Source: Siphonodentalium dalli (taxonomy: Eukaryota > Mollusca > Scaphopoda > Gadilida > Siphonodentaliidae). From it: a DNA stretch of 64,000 bases. The notes beneath the pieces were generated by a model. It was not told the origin of the DNA. It saw only the letters and a program-made list of their open reading frames with translations, and searched no databases. Where the stretch lies: assembly GCA_032622095.1 (NCBI GenBank), contig CP136069.1, forward strand, positions 108,344,278 to 108,408,277. Reading direction: 5' to 3'. Positions 35,593-48,860 of this stretch are shown here, piece after piece; position 1 is the stretch's first letter, and every line of letters begins with the position of its first letter. The position numbers and the translations under genes were made by a program.

Positions 35593-35882
35593 GTGCGGTA
35601 GAGTGCCAGTCGGTAGAATGACAGGTGCACTACACTGTTACATGCCGTCCAGCGCTGACGAAGCTGGTTCTAACCCCGTCATATGTAGGGTGACCGGAAT
35701 CGTGTATCTGGGCAAGTTTGTCAGTTGCTTTCCGGGGGTCGGTGGTTTCTACACGCAGTGGGACGATTTCGCGGTGAAATCGAGCCTCTGGGTGGTCTTT
35801 TCCTCCACCCGTAAAATTGACAACGTCGTGTGTGGCATAGCGGCTAGAACGTTGATAAACCCTAATAAACCATACCAAACCA
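35593..35882 (+). mobile_element. tRNA-derived SINE with 9-bp TSD
   Basis: A 290-bp element flanked exactly by ATAGGAGTG (35584-35592, 35883-35891). The head CAGTCGGTAGAATGACAGG resembles a tRNA-Lys A-box region and GCTGGTTCTAACCCC an altered B box. A body with CTGGGCAAG and CCTCCACCCGTAAAA, common in SINE bodies, leads to an A-rich tail (AACCCTAATAAACC). It would be copied in trans by a LINE. The overlapping frames on both strands are not genes. Confidence 0.75.
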
Positions 35883-36095
35883 ATAGGAGTGTCATTTTAT
35901 AATATCAAACTGCTCCGATATCTTATAATATATCTAGATAGGGACGTGGCTATATGGGCTCAGTTTGTCGACGGGGTGTCCATCCTATAATTTCCATATG
36001 CACCCTTTGAACAAAACAATGCCTATAAATTCCACATAACGATGGAATCGTATATCAAGAGGAAAGTATTTTAATTTTTCTACGCTGATAACAAA

Positions 36096-36360
36096 ACTTA
36101 GTCAATATGACTAACATATGTTAGTCAAACGTTTTTCCTCAGGATGACTGACTTAGTTCAGCCAACATGACTGAGGCATAACATTAATCAAAATTACTAG
36201 GGTGATGTTAGTCATAACGACTAAGGAATGGGGACTTTTCTTAGTCAATTGGAAGGCGTAAATTAAAGTTGCTGAATTATGTGCAAATAATTCCAATAAT
36301 TGACCAAAGTTTCTCAAAACGTTTGTGACTAACACTAAGTTAGTCATATTTAGTCAATAT
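36096..36360. mobile_element. MITE with imperfect inverted repeats (TTAGTCA motif)
   Basis: About 36096-36135 and 36317-36360 are inverted, sharing AATATGACTAAC, GTTAGTC and AAACGTTTT, with TTAGTCA/TGACTAA motifs between. Target duplication is not evident. Confidence 0.6.
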
Positions 36361-37700
36361 GTCCAATCCAAGGGGCGGGGGTGCACAACTTACTGTTACA
36401 GCTTGAAAATCAGAAGCCAACCGGGGTAAACAATTTTATAATTGTTTATAATTGAGGGGTGGGGATACAGTTGGATATCGACGTTTCGAAAAAAAAAAAG
36501 CATCTTGCCACGTCACTGCATTTATGCTCTAGTCATTTATGAAAAATGTGCTTGCATCTTCGTATTCGTGTCCTTTACCGTGACCAAATGCATTCGCGTC
36601 GACGATTGAAACTCAAAGGATAATCCGCAATGCATTCTTGAGCGAAAAATCATACTCACATTGGGAACACGCGTCATTTTTATCCATTCTTGGATATATC
36701 ATTGATTATGGTAAGTACATGTTACATGCTAATGTTGGCTATAATCCGCAAGTATCACTCACTATTTGTATTAATCACTAACTTTTGTCAGAGATGTTGT
36801 GACTCATACGATTTGGCGGCTACTCGCCCCATCCTATTCTGAACAGCTGTAATGTGCCAGGCATCGTGTTCCCAAGACCACTATCGCCATGTCCCTGTTT
36901 ATGAGATTTCCATTGATAACACATTTTCATAAGGGGGCTACATCCCTGCGAATCAGATGGCTATATGCTCCGGTTTAAGGATGTGAAAATCGACAATTTA
37001 TGTTTGACACCCTATATAGACATTCTAGACAAGTTCCGTAACGTTGTAACTTTCAATAAATTGGGTAATTTCAGTAGTTACAAGGAACACATACTGCTAC
37101 ATCACATCCAAGCTGACACCCCATAATGTTTGACAATTTCTAAATATAGGCCATTTCAATCCAAACTTTTGACCAAAGGAGGTAAATATGCAAATGTTGG
37201 TCTAAAACAAAACATACCCCCTAATAAATTGTTGGGAAAAAACAAAATAACAGAACAAGTTCAACCTATTGTTGTTGTAAAATTTCCAATTCATGTTGTT
37301 TCAGGTATCAAATTTCCAGCTGTTGAACGTGTTGATAAAATGTTTGGAGCGAGAAACATAACCCAACCCCCATGTCGCGACGTCCCTGTGGGTTGTACTT
37401 GAAATTTCCAGCTGACAAAATATTTTCCCGAGGGGGTGAATCGACCCCTTGTCGCCACGTCCCTGCGTATCATAGATATATATATTATCCGTGTTAAGGG
37501 TGCGAAAACTGAAAAATTATGTTTCATAGTACTCGAACATTCTTTGTGATTGGAGATATTTGTAAATACAAAAAACACGTACTATTTGTGATTTATGTTT
37601 GTAATCGTAGGTTCATAGTATTGGCGAATGATAAATTGTTATTTCTTACAAACAATTGTAGATTCTTACAAAGAAAAAGTTTCATAGTATTGACCCCAGG
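36361..37700. other. Non-coding; dispersed repeat copy 3
   Basis: About 37122-37400 matches the repeats at 29.8 and 33.8 kb (AAATGTTGGTCTAAAA and surroundings). TTCATAGTA recurs at 37519, 37610 and 37680, ending ATTGACCCCAGGCAG. No gene seen. Confidence 0.4.
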
Positions 37701-37989
37701 CAGCAGGTTATGGACAACCACAGACAAACACCACATGTGGATAATTATAGGATAAATACATGGTCAAAAGAACAGCGTTTTTTTGTATGGTTATATCTGG
37801 CATATACCCATGGTTATATATAAACGGGCTACGAGCATCTGACCGCTAGTTTTTTTCAACCTTTCAGAAAACACGAATGCCTCTGGAAGCTATAGGCGGT
37901 CCGGTATCTGGTAGTATCATAGGAGTCTATTGATAAAAAAGAAAGGAAACAGATAGCACGTATGTAGACATACAGACAGTAACATTCTG

Positions 37990-40900
37990 ATTGTATAATC
38001 CAGTATAAATAGTATGGGGGGGGGGGGTGCATACTGGATCAATTTTTTTGTTCCCAAATCTTTTCGAAGGACTGTTATAATTGGCAAATGGCAATGTCTG
38101 TCTAACTGATCATAACTTGACAATATCGATTAGAATTCCAAGGGATTCGTTATGTAGTTGATATTTGAGAATGCACAGGTCAAGTTTGAATTTCGTCATC
38201 GTCCTATGCTATTTGACACAGTTGACTGTTTATTTGTCCCTCCAAAAAAAATATGGAAGATTCTAATCAGCATGCCAATTTGTGCGTCCATCCATGCATA
38301 CATCCGTCAGTCTGGAAGAAAACTTCAATAATATTATTCAGAATTCAGGTATTACACATACGGGAGTGTGCAGATCAATTTCAAATCTGGGTCTGGTCTG
38401 ATGATTTCTGATGGAGTTGCGCCCCATTTTGATTTAGAATTTGACAATTATCTTTATCAGGCTCCTGCAAATATTTGATATTTGTTTTGACATTCGATTC
38501 AACCTTGATATTCAATTCGAATTTGATTCGACTTTGAAACAACCAATGGTAATTTTGCACACATCAAAAGCAGTTAACGTGATCATAATGCATTTATACA
38601 GGGTTTCCGCCAGGCTGTTTAAATGCATAACTTTGGCAATTTAAAAAAAAATATTCTCTTGATATTTGGTGTGTGGTTCATGCAGGTTTTTAGAACACAC
38701 AGGTCTTCGTCAAGTTGGGAGTCAAATTTTTGCCAGAGTTTGACTTGGTTAGTAAAGCAGCGAACGTCCCAAAGAGACACCTCGTTTCCAATGTCTGCTA
38801 ACTTTTATTAGAAATTTCCATTTCTGTGTGTTGTTCGAATGATTGATAACTCCAGTTAATAACTAATCCAAACAAAACTTGATTAAATGAATATCCATCA
38901 CATTATTCAGGTAAAGCTTGAATATGATTCCGGTCCAATGATTTTTGTCAGAGTTATCGCCTGTTTCCAACTTAAAATTGTGCTTTTTTGTGTTGTTTGG
39001 ATGATAACTCCAGTTGACATCATATGATCTGATTGAAAATTGATATGAGGAATACCCATCACATTATTCAGGTCAAGATTAGGTATGGTTGTGGTCCAAT
39101 ATATTATTGTCAGAGTTATTGTCCTTTTTGTCCTCCGCAACAAAAATTTTGGGGTACTATTAAAATAGCCGGTGTCCGTCCGTGCGTCTGTAAATGGTTT
39201 CCGGATGATAACTTTAGTTTCGGTTATTAGATCAAAAGTAAATTTCATAGGTGAGTTTATCAGACCAAAATACAGCTAAGTTCGAATATGGGTTTGCTCC
39301 GCACATTTTTGGGAGAGTTATGGCCCTTTTTTTACTTAGAATCCTGTAATTTTCTGGTTTCCGGATAATAACTTAAGTTTGTGTGAACATATCTGAACCA
39401 AATTTGGTATGTGAGTTTATCAACCCTATATACAGGTCAAGTTCGAATATAGGTTTGCTCCGCCCACTTTTGCTAGAGTTGTGGCCCTTTTCTACTTGGA
39501 ATCCTGATAATTTCTGGTTTCCGGATGATAACTTCAGTTTGTGTGATCATATCTGCTAACATTTTTGGTTTCCGACCGATAACTCCACTTTGGATTATTT
39601 GAGCTCAACCAAAGTTGGTATGTGTATTTCCCAGCTAAAGATACAGGCCAAGTTCGAATTTGGGTTTTGTCCAATTATTTTTACATGAGTTATGGCCCTT
39701 TTTCAACTTAGAATTTGACCGTCTGTTAACATTTTTGTTTCCGACCGATAACTCCAGTTTGGATTATATGATCTCAACCAAAGTTGGTATGTGTCTTTCT
39801 CCCAGCAAAACACAGATCAAGTTCGAATTCGGGTTCCGCCTGCCAATTTTCACCAGAGTTATGTCCCTTTTTTACTTAGAATTTTTGCCAATTTGAGGTT
39901 TCCGGATGATAACTTTAGTAAATGCGTAGTGAATGAAATTAAATTTGGTATGTAGGTTTACTAGCACTAAAGACACGTTTTTATGCGCAAACAACGGTTG
40001 TATCAAGCCGACACTTAGAGGTGGACATGAGGTCTACCGACCTTTTATTCAACTTAGAATCTTGTAATTTCTGGTTTCCGGATGATAACTTCAGTTTGTG
40101 TGATCATATCTGAACCAAATTTGATATGTGAGTTTATCAGACCAAAATAAAGATCAAGTTCGAATATAGGTTTGCTCCGCCCATTTTTGCGAGAGTTATG
40201 GCCCTTTTTCGACTTAGAATCTTGTAATTTTCTGGTTTCCGGATGATAACTTCAGTTTGTGTGATCATATCTGAACTAAATTTGGTATGTGAGTTTATCA
40301 GCCCCATATACAGGTCAAGTTTGAATATGCGTTTGCTCCGCCCATTTTTTCGAGAGTTATGGCCCTTTTTCGACTTAGAATCGTGTAAATTTCTGGTTTC
40401 CGGATGATAACTTTAGTTTTTGTGATCATATCTGAATCAAATTTAGTATGATAGTTTATTATCCACCATTTCATGGGGCACTAAGCCACTTTTTCGGGGG
40501 ACACTTTGTCGACATAGAATCCTGTCAATTTCTGGTTTCCGGATGATAACTTTAATAATAATAGTTTGTGTGATCATATCTGAATCTAATTTAGTCTAAC
40601 AGCCCAAAATACACGTCAGGTTCGAATATGGGTTTGCTCTGCCCATCTTTGTGAGAGTTATGGCCCTTTTACGACTTAGAATCCTATCAATTTCTGGATT
40701 CCAGATGATAACTTTAGTTTGTGTGATCATATCTGAGTCAAATTTGGTATATGAGTTTATCAGCTCGAAATACAAATCAAGTTCGTATATGGGTATGATC
40801 CACCCATTTTGTTCTGAAAGTTAGTATCAGATTTAGGGTCCTTGTTATTTTTTTCAGAAAAGCTGATGCCCCCAATGAAGTCAATTTTTCTTGGGACACT

Positions 40901-41092
40901 GTGGCCGGACAGCCTTTTATTCAACTTAAAAATATCAACTGATTCAACTTAGAATTTGCCAATTATTATTCTGGTATGATATCTAATCAAATATGTACAG
41001 TATGTTCACAACATAGACAGTTGGTTCACGTTTTATTCAATTATTGTTCACAGAATTAAATGTTTAATTTCTAAAATAGCAACCGATCAAAT
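37990..41092 (+). repeat. Long field of about 162-bp tandem modules with hairpin head
   Basis: The head pairs ATCCAGTAT with ATACTGGAT around a G run (about 38000-38040). Modules of GGTTTCCGGATGATAACTT, TGAACCAAATTTGGTATGTG, CAAGTTCGAATATGGGTT and GAGTTATGGCCCTTTTTCGA repeat roughly every 138-175 bp from about 39190 to 40800, with more diverged copies before. The same module occurs at 19.8-22.7 kb. Frames here are repeat-derived. Confidence 0.75.
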
Positions 41093-42202
41093 TAGTGATG
41101 CGGACCGGACCTTGGGTGGTCCGGTCCACTGTCAAGGCGTTCCAGTCCGGTCCAGGCCATTCCGGTCCGGTACACATGCCTGGACCGGTCCAAAACGGTC
41201 CGGTCCACCTATAATAGGCAATATGTTAATTAATTCCCTGTTTTCTCAAAGTATTTACTATGTATTGTACAAACTATATAAGGTTACTGAGTTCAGTGCA
41301 TTTCAATGAGTCCATATATGTTAAATCTCACATTGTTTGCCGATTGTATGCATCATTGTCAGTCTCTGGTGGGATATACTGGGAACGATGCACGATAATA
41401 GTATTTCTAGTAACGCGAACATGCACTAATTAAATGTATTGGACAGATATATAGCTAAGTAGGACCAGAATGTGCTATAAACAATCTAACATGTCACTCA
41501 ACTGATTGTATGCATGATTCGTATCATACCGGTACTTGTTTTCATTAAATTGAAATTTAAACGAAATAACTGTACTGATGACAATTATACAAATTTGTGC
41601 TATTAAATATGACTACAACATTGAATATTGGAGTCTTGGAGATTGTGATGGCTAATTGTATAGTCCTGACAATTACAGTTATATACCTAAGTATAGAACT
41701 ACTATAATACTATTGGATTAATGTGACTGTCTTGTGTAAATTGTAATGTGTATGTACTATGTAATGTGCTTTGCGAGTTTCTTCGATAATTATAACTGTG
41801 AAAAACAATAGAATACTCGATTCGATATCCATCCAAATTGATTAGTTGATGCCATGTTGCACTGTTTATGACAAATAATTCCATACTCATTCAGAAATCG
41901 GCGACATCAAAGCAGGCAGCCGCCCAAACTGGCACTTTCATTATTAGGAAAGTGACATGTACAACATACATCTATACATTGTTTTCGTGGCATCAAACAT
42001 TTAATAGATATTAACCACTTGAATGCGTCGATACATCGTTGCTAATTGATATGACGGCAAATACGCAATAATATTCGCGATAGTTTATTATAACTGAAGT
42101 AAAATAGTGGACCGGAGAGTACTGGACCGGCGGCAAAAAGCGGTCCGGTCCGGTCCAGTGTCCACCCCTCGACCGCGGACCGGACCGGTCCAAAGATCAC
42201 TA
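41093..42202. mobile_element. hAT-type MITE with perfect 8-bp TSD
   Basis: Flanked by GATCAAAT at 41085-41092 and 42203-42210. The ends are TAGTGATGCGGACCGGACC and, inverted, TAGTGATCTTTGGACCGG; both termini are packed with GGTCCGG motifs in both orientations, which could bind transposase. No transposase ORF. It splits the 162-bp module field. Confidence 0.88.
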
Positions 42203-42720
42203 GATCAAATAAAGTCACATTATGTGAGGGCCGTGCAACCTAGCAACCTTTTATTCAACTTAGGATGCTTAGCTTTAGGATTGTCTGAATGTATGTATAT
42301 CACATTTGAAAAAACATAGGTAAATGTTTGGGTTTTCCTGATGAATCACTTCAGCAAAACTCTTGAAACAGATTTCTTTGACATTTTGGTATCTGCCAGA
42401 TGCATGTCAAGTTTGGAAATTTCCACATCCCGATGATTTTGGTTGATTTTTTATGGAGTTGTATTTCTCTTTTCCAACTAGAAAATAATAATTTTAGGTT
42501 GTTCGGATATGATAAATTGAGTAATAATCATTAGAAAATGCAGGTCAAGTTCGAAATTGGCAATGACTCAATGATTTATATTGGCAATATGTCCTCTTTC
42601 TTTTTTTTACTTAAAAACCTGTACGAGTAGAGGTAATTAATTTTTGCCATTTTGTGTTGTCAGAATGATAACTTGAACAATCTAATATCTTTAACATAAT
42701 TTCTTGATCATCTGAAAAGG
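42203..42720 (+). repeat. Diverged continuation of the module field
   Basis: TTTTATTCAACTTAGGA, AGGTCAAGTTCGAAATTGG and ATGATAACTT motifs continue past the hAT element and fade by about 42700. Confidence 0.5.
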
Positions 42721-45258
42721 TTTACACTTCAGAACAATTGTTGGAATAATGTATGCTGTAATGCAAGATTGCCACAGATTTCCCACCAGCTGTCAGTCAC
42801 ATGGTCTTTCTTGTCAAATTATAGTCCAAGTTTCCAAAAGCTAGTGAAATCGGTTGGGATAATGCTGATTTTATGTGGAAGTCCCGTGTATTTAACTTTC
42901 TATAGCAGACTTCACGCCCAGATCCAGTGGCGGGATGTTTTATCACTTGTAATCAATTTTATCCCAGAAATCAATGCCTGATGAAATATACTCCGGAAAG
43001 AGTGACATGTCATTTTGGGATAGACCTATGTCCAGTTAAACTTTCAAATGTCCATAATTTAACTGCGATGGTAAAGATTCTAGATATACCTTCAAAAAGT
43101 TCAATATTGAATCAACTATTACAGTGACCATGAACATTTTGATAAACGGGATGAGAGTGAAGTTTAGCACCCGTATTAAATTAAAAATTGCGAGTGCCTA
43201 TGGGTACGAGAACAATCGCTCCCATCTCCTGGGAAGGACTGATTTTACTGACATCTTATGGTCACAATGATGTACTATAATCTAACTTTCATGTTAATTG
43301 CGCATAAAATACATGTATGTCGCATAATTAAGAGAACATTGGTTTGTTTACATTTGATTCACACTGTCACTTCACAATGTCAAATGAGTTTGTATATATA
43401 TTTGTCTGAAGCAAAAGGTTAATCAATTGGAAATATTCAATGATTTTTCTATTTCTTTTCAGGCACTGGGAATTTCATGGGAAATTTGAAGAATTTCAAA
43501 AATATAAAAGCTCAGCTGATACTAATACTGATGCAGTTTGATTTTCATTGATTCAACATCAAGTTTGTTTTTCATTATGATGCATATAACATTTGACTTA
43601 TGGAATAATAGTGTTACTGACAACCTTGATTCGACCCAACTAAAAAACAACATATAACTTTGTCAAACATTCAATCTGGAAATGCGATAAAATAGGAAGG
43701 TATAATAATTGTGACAAATTTGCCTTATTAGGCATCCAACAAAAGTGTTATTCAAAGCGATTCCGTTATGATTAGAATGTATACATTTATTTTATAATGT
43801 TGATTATGTTCTCGTATTGATGTATTATAACAGCCACTTGTTCATGTATTTCATTTATGCATACCTTTGACCTATTCTATGATGTCCCAAATCGCTGTCT
43901 AATTCACATTGATCAATTGCTCGAGTGATAAAAGCTAAATCAAGCCAAAGTGAACATCCATATGAATTTGGTTTTTTTCTCAATTGAAAAAATAGTTCTA
44001 TGAATAGCTAAATTTCAGAGAAATTGACACCTTGTTCTTGCCTAAGACCTTGTCTGTGGGTTAGACCTCGAAGCCACGACAAATAGTTTTCGCGGCTGGC
44101 TCAACCAATTTTGTGGCTGGCTGAGACATTATCATTCAGCGTATGTTCATTTCCGATATGTTCCTAATCCATAGACCCTGTGTGTTTTAATGTTTGTTAT
44201 GAAGTCGTAGAATCCCAGAGCACATACATTATGTGCTCTTTTGGTGTTGGGCTTTTCCATTATGGTGAAAATACATGAAGGACTGGGATGGATGTACTAT
44301 GTAGTTTCTCTTGTAATTGGTATACATTGGGATTTCTGTCGACTTCAGACTGCTATCATCACTGGCATCTGCCGCTATAAGCATGCATCATTGAATTGAT
44401 GAATCCGATAGTAATGATAATATATTATTTCAAACTAATTTCTTTTCTCTTCGACAGGTTATGTGCAAATGTTGACAAATGCCAGCGATGTCTGAGACTG
44501 AGTCAATCAAAATAACCAATTTATATTTAACCTTTTCATGGATTAATGGATTCTCCCATTCAGTTACATGAAACCATACATTGGAATAGTATATACCACA
44601 TACATGTAGAGTGGCCCGGGTGTTCTGATAATATAACAACCATGCCATCTCCATGCGAGTATACCAATCTTTCGGCATTCCTCTTCTGATCATCAAACTT
44701 CATACTAGTAAGTATCTTCAGGGTGACCTCCAGATGGGAGCGGATGTTGATTTCCAAATTTCATTAAAAAACATGGTTGCCAGTTGCCATCTTGGATTTT
44801 ACTCTTTTCATGACTAAAATCCTTAGCCACACCTTACATGCCACATCCCTCATCCCAACCTAATACGATTCTTTTGAGTCACCTCTGGATGGAAATTTGT
44901 TAAAAACTTGGCCTTCTTGGATTTCACATTTGAATCCATCGGCACACCCTGCAGCCCACATCGATTGGAGAAATGTTTGAAATGAAAATAATTTAATTTA
45001 CACTATACAATCCATTTACTACAACTTTTTGACTTACCTTCTTCTTTATCAATAATTCAATTGACTGTTCAGCATAAAATTATTAAAGTCTTCCCAAGTT
45101 GAGCTACAATGTCATTGACACTTTCTTTTGTTGTAGATATTAAACAAAATAATTGATAAACCATCAACCATATAGTATCTAACCATACATATTTATATTG
45201 AATGGGTTCATAGGTTTGATCTCATTATTTTCTGTTACACACAACATAACTGTTTTTA
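42721..45258. other. No gene seen; one dispersed repeat
   Basis: AT-rich DNA without exons that I can defend. About 44710-44960 has the GCCATCTTGGATTTTAC repeat shared with 26.2 kb. Confidence 0.4.
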
Positions 45259-45690
45259 GTCAAGTTTAAAAAAAACTCGACTTATGGTTTGATGAGGGAC
45301 GGTTGGCGGGCAGGCGGAGGGCGGGCGGATCTAAAGAATGCCTTATAACTTTGACATTTGTGAATGGATTCAAAAAAGTTTTGGTATGTGAGTTGCTCCC
45401 AATGACTATTTACTGCCTGTTGAAAATGGGTCATGTCCGAACTTTTTGACAAGCGTTATCCATCTTTGATGACTTTTTTTTGCAATTTTATCACCTGTTA
45501 GCGCGATAACTCAATAAAATATTAACTGATTACAACCATATTTGATATATGAGTCTCTTGCAACAGTACCTTGGACGAGTTCGAAAACCAGGTTTGTCCG
45601 ACTTTTTGGGCCTTGTGTTGGCCTTATTGCAAAGTTATTTGCAGAAGTTTTTTTTTTACTGCCAATAAACTTGACATAACATCTTAGATG
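45259..45690 (+). repeat. Hairpin-headed repeat, AGTCAAGTTT family
   Basis: The head pairs AGTCAAGTTT with AACTCGACT, followed by a G/C-rich tract with GGCGGGCAGGCGGAG (in place of GTCC) and modules with AAAGTTTTGGTATGTGAGTT and TATTTGATATATGAGTCTC. Confidence 0.6.
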
Positions 45691-46127
45691 TGTACCCCTT
45701 GTTTTAAACTTATTATTGGGTCTGTTTGTACCTCGGTCAGGCAGTCCCGGTTCCCAGATGGGGGAATAGAGATTTTTGATAAAAGATAGTGACAAACAAC
45801 AGGTTTGATTTGAATAAGTTGCATTTGTGTTAGATGACAAACTATGAAAAATAAGCATGACATATCTATTGTGTACATGTACATAGGTAAATTAATTTCA
45901 GGACTGTTATTATACCATCTTTCTGTTGTTGTGAATTGCTTCAATTGCTGTTATTAAATACTTCCATCTAATAAACTTCTTCTCTTGTCAATATATGTTT
46001 ACTTATTTTGTCTCTATTATTCCACAAGCATTTTCGTATAATTTGGTTTGTTCAGATAAATTAACAACCATTCACCAACGAGTTGCACTTCTCAAATTCC
46101 ATACATCATGACCATTTCCAAAGTGAT

Positions 46128-46253
46128 ATTTTGAATAATTACATAAAAACCATTACCTATTGTTATTTTTTGCAGGAGTATCATGTGGCTCCTGCAAAAA
46201 TCACAATAGGTAATGCGAGAAAGCCTTTTTGGCTTTATGTAATTATTCAAAAT
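46128..46253. mobile_element. Near-perfect long hairpin (MITE-like)
   Basis: Arms 46128-46178 and 46189-46253 pair through ATTTTGAATAATTACATAAA, CATTACCTATTG and TTTTTGCAGGAG, leaving a 10-base loop; the right arm has about 14 extra bases. Read from either strand this RNA would fold back. Fold-back transposon is likeliest; a small-RNA precursor is possible. Confidence 0.75.
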
Positions 46254-47439
46254 GTCGATGTAATTTTGATTTAAATTATTGTTAGGAGTCAAAGCCAAAT
46301 GAAGTCTATGGAATCCCCAAATACTATATAGACGGGATAGCACAAATAAAACAGCAGGACGTGGCTTTTATACTCAAGTTAATTGGCAATTAAAGATACA
46401 TTCTGCTGAATCATGGATTTTCATTCATTTGTAGGGATATTAATGAGGCACATCTAGCACATGTAAGTTCAATCTGGTTTATTTAGATTAAATGGAAGGA
46501 GAAGGGAGTGTACTGTAATTTCAATTCACTCAGTAAATTGATCCCTTCTTGAACTAATTTCCACATATTTATTTGTTTGCTTGTATTAGTTAGTTGTATT
46601 ATTGAATAGGCCATTTGTGGGACACTGTGGAGAGCACTGATGGACATTATATATGAAGACATATATTACTAAGCCAGTGTCAATCAAACTCAATATAATA
46701 TGATCTGTGTTTTCACTAAGAGGCATCTTTCATCAATGTCAGCTGCATACAAAGTGATTTCCTGTCAACAGGTATATGCTTATACTGTAGAGCATCGTAC
46801 ACTGTTGATAACATGAGTGGATATCAGTGGTTGAAGTAGTTGATTTTCATCAGAATTTTTTTTATTATTTATATTCATGTGGGAGGACAAATTCACATTT
46901 ATTAGTAAATTACCATTAAGAGTAATTAGTTTCGTTTAAGTGTAATTCCACATACTCTTGTAATTCAGTTACGTTTACACATAATGCATATTAAATCTGA
47001 ATTATATTTAAGCACAATAAGGGAATTACGCTTTTAAAGTCTAACAGAATTTTGCCTATTAGAACGATTAATAATACTTAAGTATGATTAATTGATGAAT
47101 GTGAATTTTACCTCCGGCATATGAATAAACATGTACATATGCATCATCGGTTACATTAAGCGCCATTAATTCATTTTTGTGCTATGATTTCATTCTTAAA
47201 GCATAACTAGTTAATAAATATGAATTATTTTACTCAATTCCATATATTGAAGAAAACACTCTTTATATTGAAATCAAACATTTCAAATTAGTTTCAAATA
47301 TATCACTTACTAGTAAGATTAATTCAGATACCTGTTCCCAAACTCTCCTCAGGTTGAAATGGGTGAAACATGTGACATATCTCAGTCACTGAGTCGACAT
47401 GATTCTTCAGTAATATAGGTCAAGCACATACTATTTTAT
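46254..47439. other. No gene seen
   Basis: AT-rich; GTAATT motifs are frequent at 46910-47090 without a clear unit. Confidence 0.4.
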
Positions 47440-48860
47440 CCAATGTGAGAACAAGTATTCACCCCAACCAATCTAAAATGGCCACCACACAGAGGGGTTC
47501 AAATTGGGCACACATGCCATTTCTTGCCTCATTGACAGATTTAGCTCAAACAAATGGCATCAATGCTATTTCTCGGCCCCTTGACAAATTTAGGTCAAAC
47601 AAAGGGTGGTTTAGGGCAGTACCCAAGACACTCTTTTCAGACACACAATGACCCCACACACCTCATCCGGATCCTAAATGGCCAATATCCAAATGGATTC
47701 AAATAGGGCACCCATGCCAATTTTTTACCCTTGACTGATTTAGGTAAAAAAAAAGTGTGTTGTAGGGTAGCCCCAAGTCAATCTAAATTCTCCAGATGGG
47801 TTCAAATAGGGCACCCACGTCATTTATCACCCTTGATCAATTTATGTCAAACAAAGGGTGTTAAAGGGTGGCCGCCCATGCTAATCTAAATATTCACACC
47901 ATTCACCCTTCTCTAATCCAAAATAGCCACCATCCAGATGGGTTCATATAGGGCACCTATGCTATTTTTGCCCCCCCCCCCCCTTGACATATTTAGGTCA
48001 AACAAAGGGTGTTGTATGGTGGCACTAGACACTCTTTCCAGATACCCCACCTTATCCAAAATGGCCACCATCCATGTGGGTTCAAATAGGTCACCGATTC
48101 CATTTCTCGGACACTCGATTGATTTAGGTCAAACAAAGGTGTTGTATGGTGGCTCTAAGCCAATCTAAATATTCACCCCCACCTCGATCCAAAATGGCCA
48201 CCATCCAGATGGGTTCAAATAGGGCACCAATGCCATTTATTCCCCCTTGACCGATTTAGATCAAAGAAAGGGTGTTGTAGGGTGTCTCCAAGCCAATCTT
48301 AATATTCACAACATTCAACCCTCTCCGATCCAAAATGTCCACCATCCAGATAGGTTCAAATATGGCACCTAAGCCATTTTCGCACCTTGACCAATTTAGC
48401 CAAAGCAAAGGGTGTTGTATGGTGACACCCGTAGACACTCTTTCCATATACCCCACACAATACAAAATGGCCACGGTCCATGTTGGTTCAAATAGGTCAC
48501 CCATGCCATTTCACAAACCCTTGATCGATTTAAGTTAAACAAACGGTGTTTTATGGTGACTCCAAGCCAATCTAAATATTCACCCCACTCAACTGCATCC
48601 CGATCAAAAATGGCCACCACCCAGATGGGTTCCAATAGGGCACCTATGTCATTTCTGGCCCCTTGATCGATTTAGGCCAAACAAATGGTGTTGTATGGTG
48701 ACACCAACAGACACTCTTTCCAGATATCCCACCAGATCTAAAATGGCCACCATCCAGATGGGTTCAAATAGGTCACCCATGCCATTTCTCGGACCCCTGA
48801 TTGATTTAGGTCACACAAAGGGTGTTGTAGGGTGGCTCCAAGCCAATCTAAATATTCACA
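47440..48860 (+). repeat. Satellite 1, about 132-143 bp units
   Basis: About ten diverged units with CCAAAATGGCCACCATCCAG, GGGTTCAAATAGGGCACC, TTGACCGATTTAGGTCAAA and AAAGGGTGTTGTAGGGTGGC. Later units alternate near 133 and 141 bp. Frames are repeat artefacts. Confidence 0.85.

Noticed and set aside
35600-35680. Functional tRNA-Lys gene
   Set aside because: The B box is altered and no acceptor stem closes; the 9-bp target duplication shows it is the head of a SINE.
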